A stretch of 64,000 nucleotides of DNA from Nocardia takedensis NBRC 100417 (lineage in GTDB: Bacteria; Actinomycetota; Actinomycetes; Mycobacteriales; Mycobacteriaceae), in assembly GCF_000308695.1 (NCBI RefSeq), contig NZ_BAGG01000057.1, positions 18,818 to 82,817 on the forward strand, given 5' to 3'. The notes under the pieces were generated by a model. That model saw only the letters and a program-made list of their open reading frames with translations. It ran no database searches and was not told the DNA's origin. Of the stretch, positions 47,272-55,436 are shown piece after piece; the stretch's first letter is position 1; every line of letters begins with the position of its first letter. The position numbers and the translations under genes are program-made.

Positions 47272-47300
47272 GTCGTCCGGGAGCGCCACCAGCACTCCCG
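47241..47300 (+). promoter_or_regulatory. Alternative hairpins (attenuator-like)
   Basis: CGGGAG at 47278-47283 can pair with CTCCCG at 47295-47300 (11-nt loop, just before the hydrolase start). Alternatively GGGAGC (47279-47284) can pair with GCTCCC inside the leader frame (47241-47246). The pairings exclude each other. A ribosome stalled in the leader would favour the downstream hairpin. Confidence 0.5.
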
Positions 47301-47315
47301 AAAGCAGACACGACC

Positions 47316-48050
47316 ATGCATTTCACTTCCGACACGCGCCTCGACGACGACCTCCGCGAGCGCGCCTTCACCCTCGGCGACATCCCCGGCCTGCTGTGGA
47401 CCGCCCCTTCCCCCGCCGCGCAGGCCCCGCTGATCCTGCTCGGCCATCCGCCCCTCGGGTTGGCGAAGATGTACCCGCGCCTGCTGGAGCGGGCCCGGCA
47501 GATCGTGGCGCAGGGGTACGCCGCCGCCACCGTCGAACTCCCCGGCAGCGGTGACCGGCCCCGGATAGCCGAGGTCGATCAGGCCCGCGCCGACCTCCAG
47601 CGTGCCTTGCGGGAGGGCGAGCCGGTCACCGACGACATCGTGGACCGGCTCGTTCTTCCGCTGGTCGAGCAGTCGACGGTGGAATGGCGGCTGGCCATCG
47701 ACGCCCTGCTCGCGGTGCCGGGAATCGGCGGACCGGTCGGGTACTCCGGCGGGGTGATTTCGATCGGCGTCCGATTGGCGCGGGTCGAACCGCGCGTGCG
47801 CGCCGCCGTCCTGTTCGCCGGCAGTTTCGTCCCGCGCGCCATTCTCGCGGAGGCCCGCGAGGTCACCGTTCCGCTGCACGTGCTGTTGCAGTGGGACGAC
47901 GAGGGGAACGACCGCGCGGCGGCCCTGGCGTTGTTCGACGCCTTCGGTTCCCGCGAGAAGACCTTGCACGCCAATATGGGCGGGCACACCGGCGTTCCGG
48001 CGTTCGCGGGGGAGGAGGGGGGCCGGTTCCTCGCCCGCCACCTGAAGTGA
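47316..48050 (+). CDS. Alpha/beta hydrolase (dienelactone-hydrolase-like)
   Basis: A 244-aa soluble hydrolase. LILLGHPPLGLAKMYPRL is the oxyanion-hole region, VGYSGGVISIGVRLA holds the nucleophile elbow in the form G-Y-S-G-G (Ser near 145), LLQWDDEGND supplies the acid and ANMGGHTGVP the histidine near the C-terminus. The substrate is unknown. Start ATG at 47316 has only a weak ribosome site (GAAAG), in contrast to the strong one for the leader peptide upstream, suggesting controlled translation. A similar arrangement upstream of resistance genes in actinobacteria would make an antibiotic- or stress-responsive role worth testing. Confidence 0.8.
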   Translation: MHFTSDTRLDDDLRERAFTLGDIPGLLWTAPSPAAQAPLILLGHPPLGLAKMYPRLLERARQIVAQGYAAATVELPGSGDRPRIAEVDQARADLQRALREGEPVTDDIVDRLVLPLVEQSTVEWRLAIDALLAVPGIGGPVGYSGGVISIGVRLARVEPRVRAAVLFAGSFVPRAILAEAREVTVPLHVLLQWDDEGNDRAAALALFDAFGSREKTLHANMGGHTGVPAFAGEEGGRFLARHLK

Positions 48051-48262
48051 GGCGGGCGGGCCGAATCGGCCGTTGACGACCCACGCAGCGAGCGCAGGCG
48101 CACGCCCGGCAGGATCTCGCGGGCCTCGACCGCGGTGACGGTGACGGTGACGGCGGTGTAGCCGGGCTGGGTCAGGATCTGGGGATGCATGCCGTCCACG
48201 ATGGCAAGCGCGCGAACACCCGCGACAGTGTCGAGGCTGTCGCGCCGGGGTACTTTCCTGCC

Positions 48263-48701
48263 ATGCATCGCGTGGTGGCCCTGGTGCGGCCCGTGCAGTC
48301 GACCGGCCCGACTCGCCCAGCACATGGTGACCCGCCCGCACCGGTCGGGCGGTCAGGCGCAGTACGTTCCGGTCGCCTCGTCGCCGGACCCGCTGGACGC
48401 TCTGTCGGACTGGGCGGACGCGCACCTGGGCGAACGGCTCTCGGTGGCGGATCTCGCGGCGCGCGTGGGGTTTTCGCCGCGCACGTTGGCCCGTCGGTTC
48501 GCGGAACGGTTCGGCGAGAGTCCGGGCGCGTGGCTGCTCGCGCGCCGGGTCGCCGCCGCGCGGACCCTGCTGGAGGAGACGGACCTGCCGGTGGAGGCCG
48601 TCGCCCACCGCGTCGGACTGGTCTCGGCGGTCGACCTGCGCCGCCGTTTCCGCGATCGGGTGGGCGTCACGCCCGGCGCGTACCGGCGGTTGTTCCGGTG
48701 A
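48263..48701 (+). pseudogene. GlxA/AraC-family regulator with internal deletion and frameshift
   Basis: The ATG at 48263 opens MHRVVALVRPVQST, the normal start of a GlxA-type regulator (DJ-1/PfpI domain plus AraC HTH). About 50 bp on, a different frame carries HMVTRPHRSGGQAQYV, the usual linker after the DJ-1 domain, followed by a full AraC HTH pair (LSVADLAARVGFSPRTLARRF; VEAVAHRVGLVSAVDLRRRF) to the stop at 48701. So ~150 residues of ligand-binding domain are missing and the two ends are out of frame. The HTH part could still be translated alone. On the opposite strand, 48080-48250, no convincing gene was found. Confidence 0.65.
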
Positions 48702-48707
48702 CGGTGC

Positions 48708-49514
48708 TCAGCCGCGCAGTCCGGCGGGCAGCGGGCAGGAACCGCCCGAGACGACCGGGATGCAGACTCCCGTTGCGTCCGACAGCAGCAGGCCGCCGCC
48801 GACCAGCAGGCAGGCCAGTGCGATCGCGCCGAAGAACAGCACCCACAGCAGGCCGGGGACGTGGGTCAGGCGCGCGAGTTGATCGGCGTCGGAGTCGACG
48901 TTCTGCGGGGTGTTGCGCAGTTTGCGGGCGCGGCCGCGCTGGAGTTCGATGACCGGGCGCGCGCCCGCGAGCAGCAGGAACCACGCGCCGAGGAACGCGA
49001 AACCGGCCTGCACCCGGTCGGTCCCGAACCAGGACACCGCGAACACCAGCGCGCCCAGGCCGACGACGGTGCACACGCCGTAGACGTTGCGCACCTTGAT
49101 CAGGACCGCCGCCAGCAGCGCGATCGCGACCCACAGCATGAGGGTGATGCGCTCGGCGGCCAGCAGCGCCGCGAACCCGAGGCCCAGCAGCGGCGGCGCG
49201 GGATAGCCCGCCATCGCCGTCAGGATCATGCCGATCCCGTAGGGTTTTCCGCTGGACACCGTCAACCCGGAGGTGTCCGAGTGCAGGGTGATGCTGTTCA
49301 GTCGACGTCCGGTGAGCAGCGCGAACAGCGCGTGCCCGCCCTCGTGGGCGATCGTCACCACGTTGCGGGTCAGTCGCCACAGCGGGCGGTAGGCCACCAG
49401 GATCAGCGCCGCCACCCCGGTCGCGACCACCAGCCACCACGGCGGCGCGGCCTGGGTCGTCGTGAGCCGATCGGCGATGGAGGCGCCGCGGTCGATCAGT
49501 TCCACTCTGTCCAC
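48708..49514 (-). CDS. M50-family membrane metallopeptidase-like protein
   Basis: A 268-aa polytopic protein with about seven hydrophobic helices. The zinc motif HEGGH sits in NVVTIAHEGGHALFALLTGRR, typical of the actinobacterial M50B-like group. IGMILTAMAGYPAPPLLGLGFA has the second-motif region. The family cleaves membrane-bound regulators in some cases, but this short subgroup is uncharacterised. Start is uncertain among GTG codons at 49523, 49514 and 49505; 49514 was taken because an AGGG element lies about 9 nt upstream. It ends tail-to-tail with the broken AraC-type gene, 6 bp apart. Confidence 0.78.
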   Translation of the reverse strand: MDRVELIDRGASIADRLTTTQAAPPWWLVVATGVAALILVAYRPLWRLTRNVVTIAHEGGHALFALLTGRRLNSITLHSDTSGLTVSSGKPYGIGMILTAMAGYPAPPLLGLGFAALLAAERITLMLWVAIALLAAVLIKVRNVYGVCTVVGLGALVFAVSWFGTDRVQAGFAFLGAWFLLLAGARPVIELQRGRARKLRNTPQNVDSDADQLARLTHVPGLLWVLFFGAIALACLLVGGGLLLSDATGVCIPVVSGGSCPLPAGLRG

Positions 49515-49605
49515 CCGCCGCACCCTATCCGTCCGCTCGCGCGCCCGCTCGGGCGTCGGAACCAGGATGGCGACAGATTCGCCCGCGCGCGGACTTTCGC
49601 GTGGT

Positions 49606-50655
49606 TCAGAGGGTGACGACGCGCCCGCTCTCGGCCGAGCGCCGCGCCGCGTCGAGGACCCGCGCGGTGTGCACGGCCTCGCGCGGATCGACGGGAACCG
49701 GTGCGCCGTCGAGGATCGCCGCCGCCACACCCGCGTAGAAGGCGGGATAGTCGCCGGGTGACGTGGGGTGCGGGGTCGGGTCGGGGTCCGCCCCGAGCAC
49801 GCCCCAGTGTTCGGAATCGACCGCGCCCCATCCGGTTTCGCCGGGAACGCGACCGTCCCGCAGCGCCTGTTCCTGCGGATCGAGTCCGCGGACCTGGTAG
49901 CCCGCTTCCGAGCCGAGCACCCGGAAGCGCGGTCCGAGCATGGGAGTCACCGCGCCCGCCCACAGGTGCGAGCGGACGCCGTCGCGGTGGGTCAGGGCCA
50001 GGAACACGTCGTCGTCGGTGCGCACCTCCGCGCGGCGGCGTGCGAGTTCGCAGTACACCGAGGCGACCGGACCGAACAGCGCCAGCGCTTGGTCCACCAG
50101 GTGCGGACCCAGATCGAGCAGGACACCCGCCCCCTGCTCGGCCGCCCCGACCTCGCGCCAACTGCCCTTGGACACCGGCCGCCACCGCTCGAAACGGGAC
50201 TCGAAGCGCCGCACCTCGCCCAATCGACCCTGTGCGATCAGGGCGCGCACGGTCAGGAAATCGCCGTCCCAGCGCCGGTTCTGGAACACCGTCAGCGGTA
50301 CCCGCGCGGCCTCGGCCGCGGCCACCAGGATTTCGGCGTCGGCGCCGGTCAGCGCGAACGGCTTGTCCACCACGGTCGCGACGCCCGCCTCGAGCGCGCG
50401 CAGCGCCAACGGGACGTGGGTGTCGTTGGGCGAGGCGACCACGATCAGGTCGAGTCCGGCGGGGTCGGCGAACAGCGCGTCCGCGTCGGGCACGATCCGC
50501 ACTCCCGGATACGCGGCCCTCGCGCGCTCGGCCCGTTCCGCCGAACCGGTCACCACGGCGGCCACCCGCATCCGCGGTTGCGCGTCGATCAACGGGGCGT
50601 GGAACACCGCCCCCGCGAGTCCGAATCCGATGATGCCGACCTCGACGCAGCTCAT
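49606..50655 (-). CDS. Gfo/Idh/MocA-family oxidoreductase
   Basis: A 349-aa NAD(P)-dependent sugar or inositol dehydrogenase-like protein. VGIIGFGLAGAVFHAPL is the Rossmann motif; VDKPFALTG is the EKP-like cofactor motif (Asp-Lys-Pro here); LLDLGPHLVDQAL holds the catalytic-type His. Length and order are normal for the family. The substrate cannot be predicted. There is no operon partner; the M50 gene is 92 bp downstream on the same strand. Confidence 0.85.
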   Translation of the reverse strand: MSCVEVGIIGFGLAGAVFHAPLIDAQPRMRVAAVVTGSAERAERARAAYPGVRIVPDADALFADPAGLDLIVVASPNDTHVPLALRALEAGVATVVDKPFALTGADAEILVAAAEAARVPLTVFQNRRWDGDFLTVRALIAQGRLGEVRRFESRFERWRPVSKGSWREVGAAEQGAGVLLDLGPHLVDQALALFGPVASVYCELARRRAEVRTDDDVFLALTHRDGVRSHLWAGAVTPMLGPRFRVLGSEAGYQVRGLDPQEQALRDGRVPGETGWGAVDSEHWGVLGADPDPTPHPTSPGDYPAFYAGVAAAILDGAPVPVDPREAVHTARVLDAARRSAESGRVVTL

Positions 50656-50795
50656 GCCCCGACGCTACCGCCACGGCGGGGCGCGGCTCAGCGGGACCGG
50701 TCGGGATGGAAGGTCGCGCGGGGGCCGGATGCGGGAGACGGCGGCCGCCCTGTCCTACCTCGAACGGACGTGAGCGGTCGTCCCGAAGCGGCGGA

Positions 50796-51557
50796 TCAGG
50801 TGGGGGCGGCGGCGGATTCGGCGGTCTGGAGGTCGGACTTCCATTGGCGGAAGCCCTCTTCGGTGCGGCCGCGACGCCAGTAGCCGGAGATCGAGTTCGC
50901 CCATTCGGCGGGGACCTCGCGCTCGCGGCGGATGTAGCGGCGCAGGTCGTGCATGACCGCGGCGGCCTCGCCGTGGATGAACACCTGGACCTGACCGGGG
51001 AGCCACGGGGCCGCGCGGACGGTTTCGGCGAGCACCTCGCCCGGGACGCGGTCGCCGCGGTGCAGCCAGGTCAGGGCGATGCCCTCGGGGTGATCCAGCG
51101 GAATCTCGTCGTCGGGACCGGCGACCTCGACGAAGGCGTATCCGACGGCTTCGCGCGGCATGGCCTCGAGCGCGGCGGCGATCGCGGGCAGCGCGGCCTC
51201 GTCGCCGGCGAGCAGATGCCAGTCGGCGTCGGTGCGGGGCGAGTAGGCGCCGCCGGGGCCGTAGGCGTCGATGGTGTCGCCCGGTCGCGTGGCCGCGGCC
51301 CATGGTCCGCCGATGCCCTCGGTGCCGTGGAAGACGAAATCGGCGGTGATCGCGCCGGCCACCGGGTCGATCGAACGGACCGTGTAGGTGCGCAGCACCT
51401 CGACGCCGTCGCGCTCGAAGATGAACTTCACGTACGAATCGGTGTGCTCGCTCGGCCGGAAGGCCGCGAAACCGGGGCCGCCGAGATGGACGCGGATCAG
51501 ATGGGGTGTGAGCCATTCGGTGCGCTGCACGGTGAAGGTGGTGCGGGGTCGCGCCAA
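50796..51557 (-). CDS. Siderophore-interacting FAD protein (ferric-siderophore reductase)
   Basis: A 253-aa SIP-family reductase. LRTYTVRSID is the FAD-binding RxYTxR motif, GGPWAAATRPGDTIDAYGPGG the phosphate-binding part. The NAD(P)H half holds LLAGDEAALPAIAAALE, VFIHGEAAAVMHDLRRYI and the C-terminal SGYWRRGRTEEGF, all typical. It releases iron from siderophores in the cytoplasm. An IdeR/DtxR-like box lies 22 bp upstream of its start codon, so iron repression is likely. Confidence 0.88.
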   Translation of the reverse strand: MARPRTTFTVQRTEWLTPHLIRVHLGGPGFAAFRPSEHTDSYVKFIFERDGVEVLRTYTVRSIDPVAGAITADFVFHGTEGIGGPWAAATRPGDTIDAYGPGGAYSPRTDADWHLLAGDEAALPAIAAALEAMPREAVGYAFVEVAGPDDEIPLDHPEGIALTWLHRGDRVPGEVLAETVRAAPWLPGQVQVFIHGEAAAVMHDLRRYIRREREVPAEWANSISGYWRRGRTEEGFRQWKSDLQTAESAAAPT

Positions 51558-51578
51558 GGGAACCTCCGGAAGCTGGAA

Positions 51579-51597
51579 TTAGGTATGCCTCACCAAC
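51579..51597. promoter_or_regulatory. IdeR/DtxR iron-box-like site
   Basis: The 19-mer TTAGGTATGCCTCACCAAC matches 14 of 19 positions of the consensus TTAGGTTAGSCTAACCTAA. It lies just upstream of the siderophore-interacting protein gene and overlaps the first codon of the nitroreductase remnant on the other strand. Confidence 0.65.
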
Positions 51598-51953
51598 CGT
51601 ACTCGCTCCCCGCGATTCGATTCAGCGTGACGCTTACCGCAGACGCCGCCGCGCCGACCCGCGACCTCCAGGTCTGGCGCGTGGTGGCGGTCCGCGATCC
51701 CGAGCGCAGAGCGCGACTGGCCGCGGTCGCGGGCCACCAGGCCCACATCGAGCAGGCGCCGTTGCTGCTGGTCTGGACCGCCGCGCACGTCGCCGACTAC
51801 GAGACCACGATCGCGGGCTTCTACGCCGAACAGCGCCTGGCCCACTCCTGGCGCGAACGCGTGCTGGACCGCCTGGCCTCCGCCGCGAGCCTCGAGGGCC
51901 GCCACCGGTTGCGCGAATCGCTGCGCAACCAGGGCTTCGAGCTGCGCAGACGC
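51585..51953 (+). pseudogene. Decayed nitroreductase-family gene
   Basis: The frame carries APTRDLQVWRVVAVRDPERRARLA and HIEQAPLLLVW, the front of an NfsA-like nitroreductase, then runs straight into HSWRERVLDRLASAASLEGRHRLRE and GFELRR, its last ~45 residues. About 100 central residues (FMN-binding core) and the first ~30 are missing, and the stop codon is lost, so the frame runs on antisense to the neighbour. A large in-frame deletion remnant. Family assignment is by motif memory, not a search. Confidence 0.6.
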
Positions 51954-52946
51954 TCAGGCCGTCACCTTCTCCGCGACCAACTCGAACGAGCGCACCCGGT
52001 CCTCGACGTCGTAGACCAGGGTGTTGATCATGAGTTCGTCGGCGCGGGTGCGTTCGAGCAGTGCGCCGAGTTGGGCGCGCACGGTCTCCGGCGAACCCAG
52101 CGCCTGCCCCTCGCGCCGGGACAGGATGAACTGCCGCTCACGGTCGGAGAGCGGGTATTTCGCCGCTTGCTCCGGGCTGGGCAGCGCGTGCGGGCGTCCG
52201 GTCGCCAGGTGCAGGAAGGCCAGATCGCGCGGCAGCGCCAACTCCTCGGCGCGTTCGTCGGTGTCGGCGCACACCACCGCCACCGCCACCATCGCGTAGG
52301 GCTTGTCCAGATACTCCGAGGGACGGAAGTTCTCGCGGTAGAGCGCGAGCGCGGGATCGGTGTTGGCCGAGGAGAAGTGGTGGGCGAAGGCGAAGGGCAG
52401 GCCCAGCAGGCCGGCGACCTGGGCGCTGAACCCGCTGGAGCCGAGCAGCCAGACCTCCGGGCGTTCGCCGCGTCCGGGCGTCGCGGTGATCCCCGCCGGG
52501 TCCGCGCCCTGGAAGTAGCGCAGCAGCGCCGTCAGTTCCTGCGGGAAGGAGTCGGCGTTGAGGCCCTCCTTGGTGCGTCGCAGCGCCAGCGCGGTGGCCT
52601 GATCGGTGCCGGGCGCACGCCCGATCCCCAGATCCACCCGGCCCGGGTGCAGCGCGGTGAGGGTGCCGAACTGTTCGGCCACCACCAGCGGGGCGTGATT
52701 GGGCAGCATCACCCCGCCCGAACCGACCCGGATCGAGGAGGTGGCCGCCGCCAGATGCGCCAACAGCACGCTCGGGGCCGAACTGGCGATCCCCGGCATG
52801 TTGTGGTGTTCGGCCACCCAGAAGCGCTGATAACCCAGCGCTTCGGTGCGCACCGCCGTCTCGGTGGTGGCCGCGAGGGCCTCCCCGGCGGTGTGGCCCT
52901 CCTCGACGGGCGCGAGATCCAGAACTGACAGCGGGACATCGAACAC
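51954..52946 (-). CDS. Luciferase-like (LLM) flavin-dependent oxidoreductase
   Basis: A 330-aa TIM-barrel enzyme of the MsnO8-type LLM subgroup. Marks: [14 protein letters not shown] at the N-terminus, [56 protein letters not shown] and [14 protein letters not shown]. This subgroup usually takes FMN and is mostly uncharacterised. GTG start at 52946 is set by AGGAG 8 nt upstream. The stop lies at the end of the nitroreductase remnant on the opposite strand. Confidence 0.85.
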   Translation of the reverse strand: MFDVPLSVLDLAPVEEGHTAGEALAATTETAVRTEALGYQRFWVAEHHNMPGIASSAPSVLLAHLAAATSSIRVGSGGVMLPNHAPLVVAEQFGTLTALHPGRVDLGIGRAPGTDQATALALRRTKEGLNADSFPQELTALLRYFQGADPAGITATPGRGERPEVWLLGSSGFSAQVAGLLGLPFAFAHHFSSANTDPALALYRENFRPSEYLDKPYAMVAVAVVCADTDERAEELALPRDLAFLHLATGRPHALPSPEQAAKYPLSDRERQFILSRREGQALGSPETVRAQLGALLERTRADELMINTLVYDVEDRVRSFELVAEKVTA

Positions 52947-53041
52947 AGCGGCTCCTGGGTCGGATCGACGTGGTGTGGGTCGACCTCAAGGCCAACAGCG
53001 CACCGCCCGCGGGTTATTTCCCGACCCGGCCGCTCGTCGCC

Positions 53042-53081
53042 GACCGGTGTCCGGTCTCATGTCACCGACCGGTGTCCGGTC
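53042..53081. terminator. Duplicated hairpin after the MFS gene
   Basis: A 25-bp direct repeat (53041-53065 and 53066-53090) contains GACCGG-TGT-CCGGTC twice (53042-53056, 53067-53081). The second copy abuts the MFS stop codon at 53082. Tandem hairpins right after the stop fit a terminator, and the duplication is recent (one mismatch). Confidence 0.5.
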
Positions 53082-54497
53082 TCATGGCACGAGCGTGGTC
53101 CGCCGGCCCGGCATCATCGCGGCGGCCGCCACCATGACCACGGCCATCGCCGCGACCCCGAGGAACACCAGGTGCACCGCCGCGGACAATTCGCCGGGGG
53201 AGGGATGGTCGGTCGCGCCGATCCGGGAGTTCACCAGCGCGCCGAACACCGCGACGCCGACCGCGCTGCCCAGGGCGCGGGCGAACATGTTCGCGGAGGT
53301 GACCACACCGCGTTCGGACCATTCGCTGGCTGTCTGCGCGGCGATCAGCGTCGGCGTGGCCACCAAGCCCATGCCGAGTCCGACCAGGAAACACGAAGCC
53401 GCCACCCGGGCGAGCGAGGAGTGCTCGGTGATGAACACCGTGCTGAGCGCGCCTGCCGCGGCGATCCCGCTACCGATCAACGCGGTGGTGCGAAAGCCGA
53501 GGCGTAGATACACCTTTCCGGCCTGTGACGCGGCGATCGGCCACCCGAGCGTCAATGCGCCGACGGTCAGACCGGCCACCAACGCGCCCGCCCCCAGCAC
53601 TCCCTGGCTGAAGGTCGGCACGTAGGAGGTCAGGCCCAGCAGGATCGCCCCGACCAGGACCGAGACCAGACTGCTGGCGATCACCACCCGCCGGGTGAAC
53701 ATCCACAACGGCAGGATCGGATTCTCCGCCCGCCGCTCGACCAGCACGAACAGCGCCAGCACCGCGCCGCCGCCGACGAAGATCGCCACTCCGGTCGGCG
53801 AGGTCCACGCCCACGCCTGACCGCCTTCGAGCAGGCCGAGGATCACCGCGCCCGCGCCCACGGTCAGCAACAGCGCGCCCAGGTAGTCGACGCGTTGCCG
53901 CCGCCGCGGCGCGTCCTCGGTGAAACCGCGCACCAGCATCCAGCCCGCCACCGCCGAGAGCGGCAGATTCACCAGGAAGATCCACCGCCAGTTCACGTAT
54001 TCGGCGAACACGCCGCCGATCAGCGGGCCGAGCACCGAGGACAGCGCCCACACGCTCGCGAGATAACCCTGCACCTTGGCCCGCTCGGCCAGCGTGTACA
54101 GGTCGCCCGCGATGACCATCGTCATCGGCTGGATCGCGCCCGCCCCGATGCCCTGCACCGCGCGGAAGACGATCAACGCGACCATCGACCCCGCGAGCCC
54201 GCACAGCAGCGAGCCCAGGGCGAACACCGCGATGCCGAACAGGATCACCGGTTTGCGGCCGACCGTGTCGGCGAGTTTGCCGTAGATCGGCACCGTGACG
54301 GCCTGGGCCAGCAGGTAGATCGAGAACAGCCACGGGAACTGCGAGAACCCGCCGAGGTTGTCGGTGATGGTCAGGACCGCCGTGGCGATGACGGTCGAAT
54401 CCAACGCCACCAATCCGGTGGCCAACATCAGCGAGGCGAGGACCGGACCTCGTTCCGAACGGAAGCCGACATCCGATGCCGCAATCCCCAACGCCAC
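53082..54497 (-). CDS. MFS drug:H+ antiporter, DHA2/EmrB-QacA type
   Basis: A 471-aa exporter with about 14 predicted membrane helices. LATGLVALDSTVIATAVLTI is helix 1 with the family D-x-T motif; YGKLADTVGRKPVI is motif A; LASVWALSSVLGPLIGGVFAEYVNWRWIFLVNLPL is motif C and the conserved WRWIFxxNxP. It probably exports drugs or lipophilic compounds using proton motive force. Start is GTG at 54497 with GAGAGGG upstream. A 31-bp region with perfect 10-bp inverted arms lies 12 bp upstream and is a likely repressor operator, but no TetR gene is adjacent. Confidence 0.9.
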   Translation of the reverse strand: MALGIAASDVGFRSERGPVLASLMLATGLVALDSTVIATAVLTITDNLGGFSQFPWLFSIYLLAQAVTVPIYGKLADTVGRKPVILFGIAVFALGSLLCGLAGSMVALIVFRAVQGIGAGAIQPMTMVIAGDLYTLAERAKVQGYLASVWALSSVLGPLIGGVFAEYVNWRWIFLVNLPLSAVAGWMLVRGFTEDAPRRRQRVDYLGALLLTVGAGAVILGLLEGGQAWAWTSPTGVAIFVGGGAVLALFVLVERRAENPILPLWMFTRRVVIASSLVSVLVGAILLGLTSYVPTFSQGVLGAGALVAGLTVGALTLGWPIAASQAGKVYLRLGFRTTALIGSGIAAAGALSTVFITEHSSLARVAASCFLVGLGMGLVATPTLIAAQTASEWSERGVVTSANMFARALGSAVGVAVFGALVNSRIGATDHPSPGELSAAVHLVFLGVAAMAVVMVAAAAMMPGRRTTLVP

Positions 54498-54509
54498 GTC
54501 GCGCCCTCT

Positions 54510-54540
54510 CGTTCGTTCGGCTGACCACCACGAACGAACG
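54510..54540. promoter_or_regulatory. Operator-like inverted repeat upstream of the MFS exporter
   Basis: CGTTCGTTCG, 11 bp, then CGAACGAACG: a perfect 10-bp inverted repeat. It sits between the exporter start (54497) and the end of the LGFP gene. TetR repressors of EmrB-type exporters often use such sites. Confidence 0.65.
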
Positions 54541-54574
54541 TACTGGGCGGCGGACTATTCCCGCCCCTGGTTTT

Positions 54575-55327
54575 TCAGGGCCGCCAGGTGATCCGGCCGC
54601 CCTGGAATTCCTGGGCCTTGCCGCCCTCGTAGTCGTATTCGTCGCCGGTGGGGTAGCCGTAGCGGCCGTTCTCCGCGCCCGCGCGCACCCAGTCGTCGCG
54701 CAGCGCGCCCCACACCACGTGCGCGCCGGTCGCGCTCGAGTAGTAGATCGCGCCGCCGGTGAACAGGTTGTAGCGCCCGCCCTTGCCCGCGGCGGCCTCG
54801 TCGGTCAGCGGGAAGCCCAGCGGGCCGCCCTCCCAACCGAACGCGCCCCACTTGTCGCGGATCGGCCCGCCGACCTGGTGGGCCGCGGTGCCCAGCGACC
54901 AGTAGATCGACCCCTTCTCGAAATGATTGAACCGGCCGCCGCCGGACGGTGTCACTTGCTCGGAGGTAACGGGATAGCCGAGGGTGCCGGCTTCCGATCC
55001 CAGCTGACCCCATTTCTGCCGGATCGCGCCACCCACCGACTGCGCCCCGGTGGCGGGCTGCCAGTAGAAGGAGGCGTCGCGCTGGAAGGTCTGGTACTTG
55101 CCGCCGCGGGCCGCGTCGGACTCGGGCGAGGTGGGGTCGCCGAAGACCGCGGGCCCACCTTGCTGGTCGTAGGCGATCTCGATCTCGCCGCCGACGTCGA
55201 ACGGGCCGACCGGACGCGCGTCGGCGACCCCCGCGCTCGACAGCGCGCCGACGGCGACCGCGCAGAGCGCGACCGCGCGGCGGCGCAGCGATCCGTACCG
55301 GTGACCGGGGCGTGATGTCGGTGCCAC
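54575..55327 (-). CDS. Secreted LGFP-repeat protein
   Basis: A 250-aa exported protein. GTG at 55327 has GGGAG 5 nt upstream. A signal peptide follows (RRRAVALCAVAVGALSSAGVADA, cleavage near ADA-RPVG). The mature part has four ~52-residue LGFP-type repeats: GDPTSPESDAARGGKY, LGYPVTSE, LGFPLTDE and YGYPTGDE, each with a GG-(K/R)(Y/F) strand. LGFP repeats are found in mycolic-acid bacteria, where they are thought to anchor proteins to the arabinogalactan/mycolate envelope. There is no catalytic domain, so it is probably a structural envelope protein. Confidence 0.87.
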   Translation of the reverse strand: MAPTSRPGHRYGSLRRRAVALCAVAVGALSSAGVADARPVGPFDVGGEIEIAYDQQGGPAVFGDPTSPESDAARGGKYQTFQRDASFYWQPATGAQSVGGAIRQKWGQLGSEAGTLGYPVTSEQVTPSGGGRFNHFEKGSIYWSLGTAAHQVGGPIRDKWGAFGWEGGPLGFPLTDEAAAGKGGRYNLFTGGAIYYSSATGAHVVWGALRDDWVRAGAENGRYGYPTGDEYDYEGGKAQEFQGGRITWRP

Positions 55328-55374
55328 TGCGACTCCCTGGGCGTGTGGAAACGAGTTTGCCGGGCGATTGCGCA

Positions 55375-55391
55375 CGGCACGAGCGGTGCCG
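55375..55391. terminator. Hairpin downstream of the carboxylase gene
   Basis: CGGCAC-GAGCG-GTGCCG, a 6-bp stem located between the carboxylase stop (55437) and the LGFP gene start on the same strand. There is no T-run, so support is limited. Confidence 0.4.
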
Positions 55392-55436
55392 ACCCGAAGC
55401 TACCAGCTCACCGCCGGGGGCGGTACCCGAGCCGGG

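Noticed and set aside
48080..48325. Minus-strand frame with MHPQILTQPGY and VTVTVTAVEAREILPGVRL
   Set aside because: Locally protein-like, but it has no natural stop, runs on antisense into the hydrolase gene and matches no family I can name. It may be a remnant but cannot be supported.
52021..52928. Continuation of the nitroreductase remnant frame on the plus strand
   Set aside because: It is antisense to a complete LLM oxidoreductase and has no nitroreductase motifs after GFELRR.
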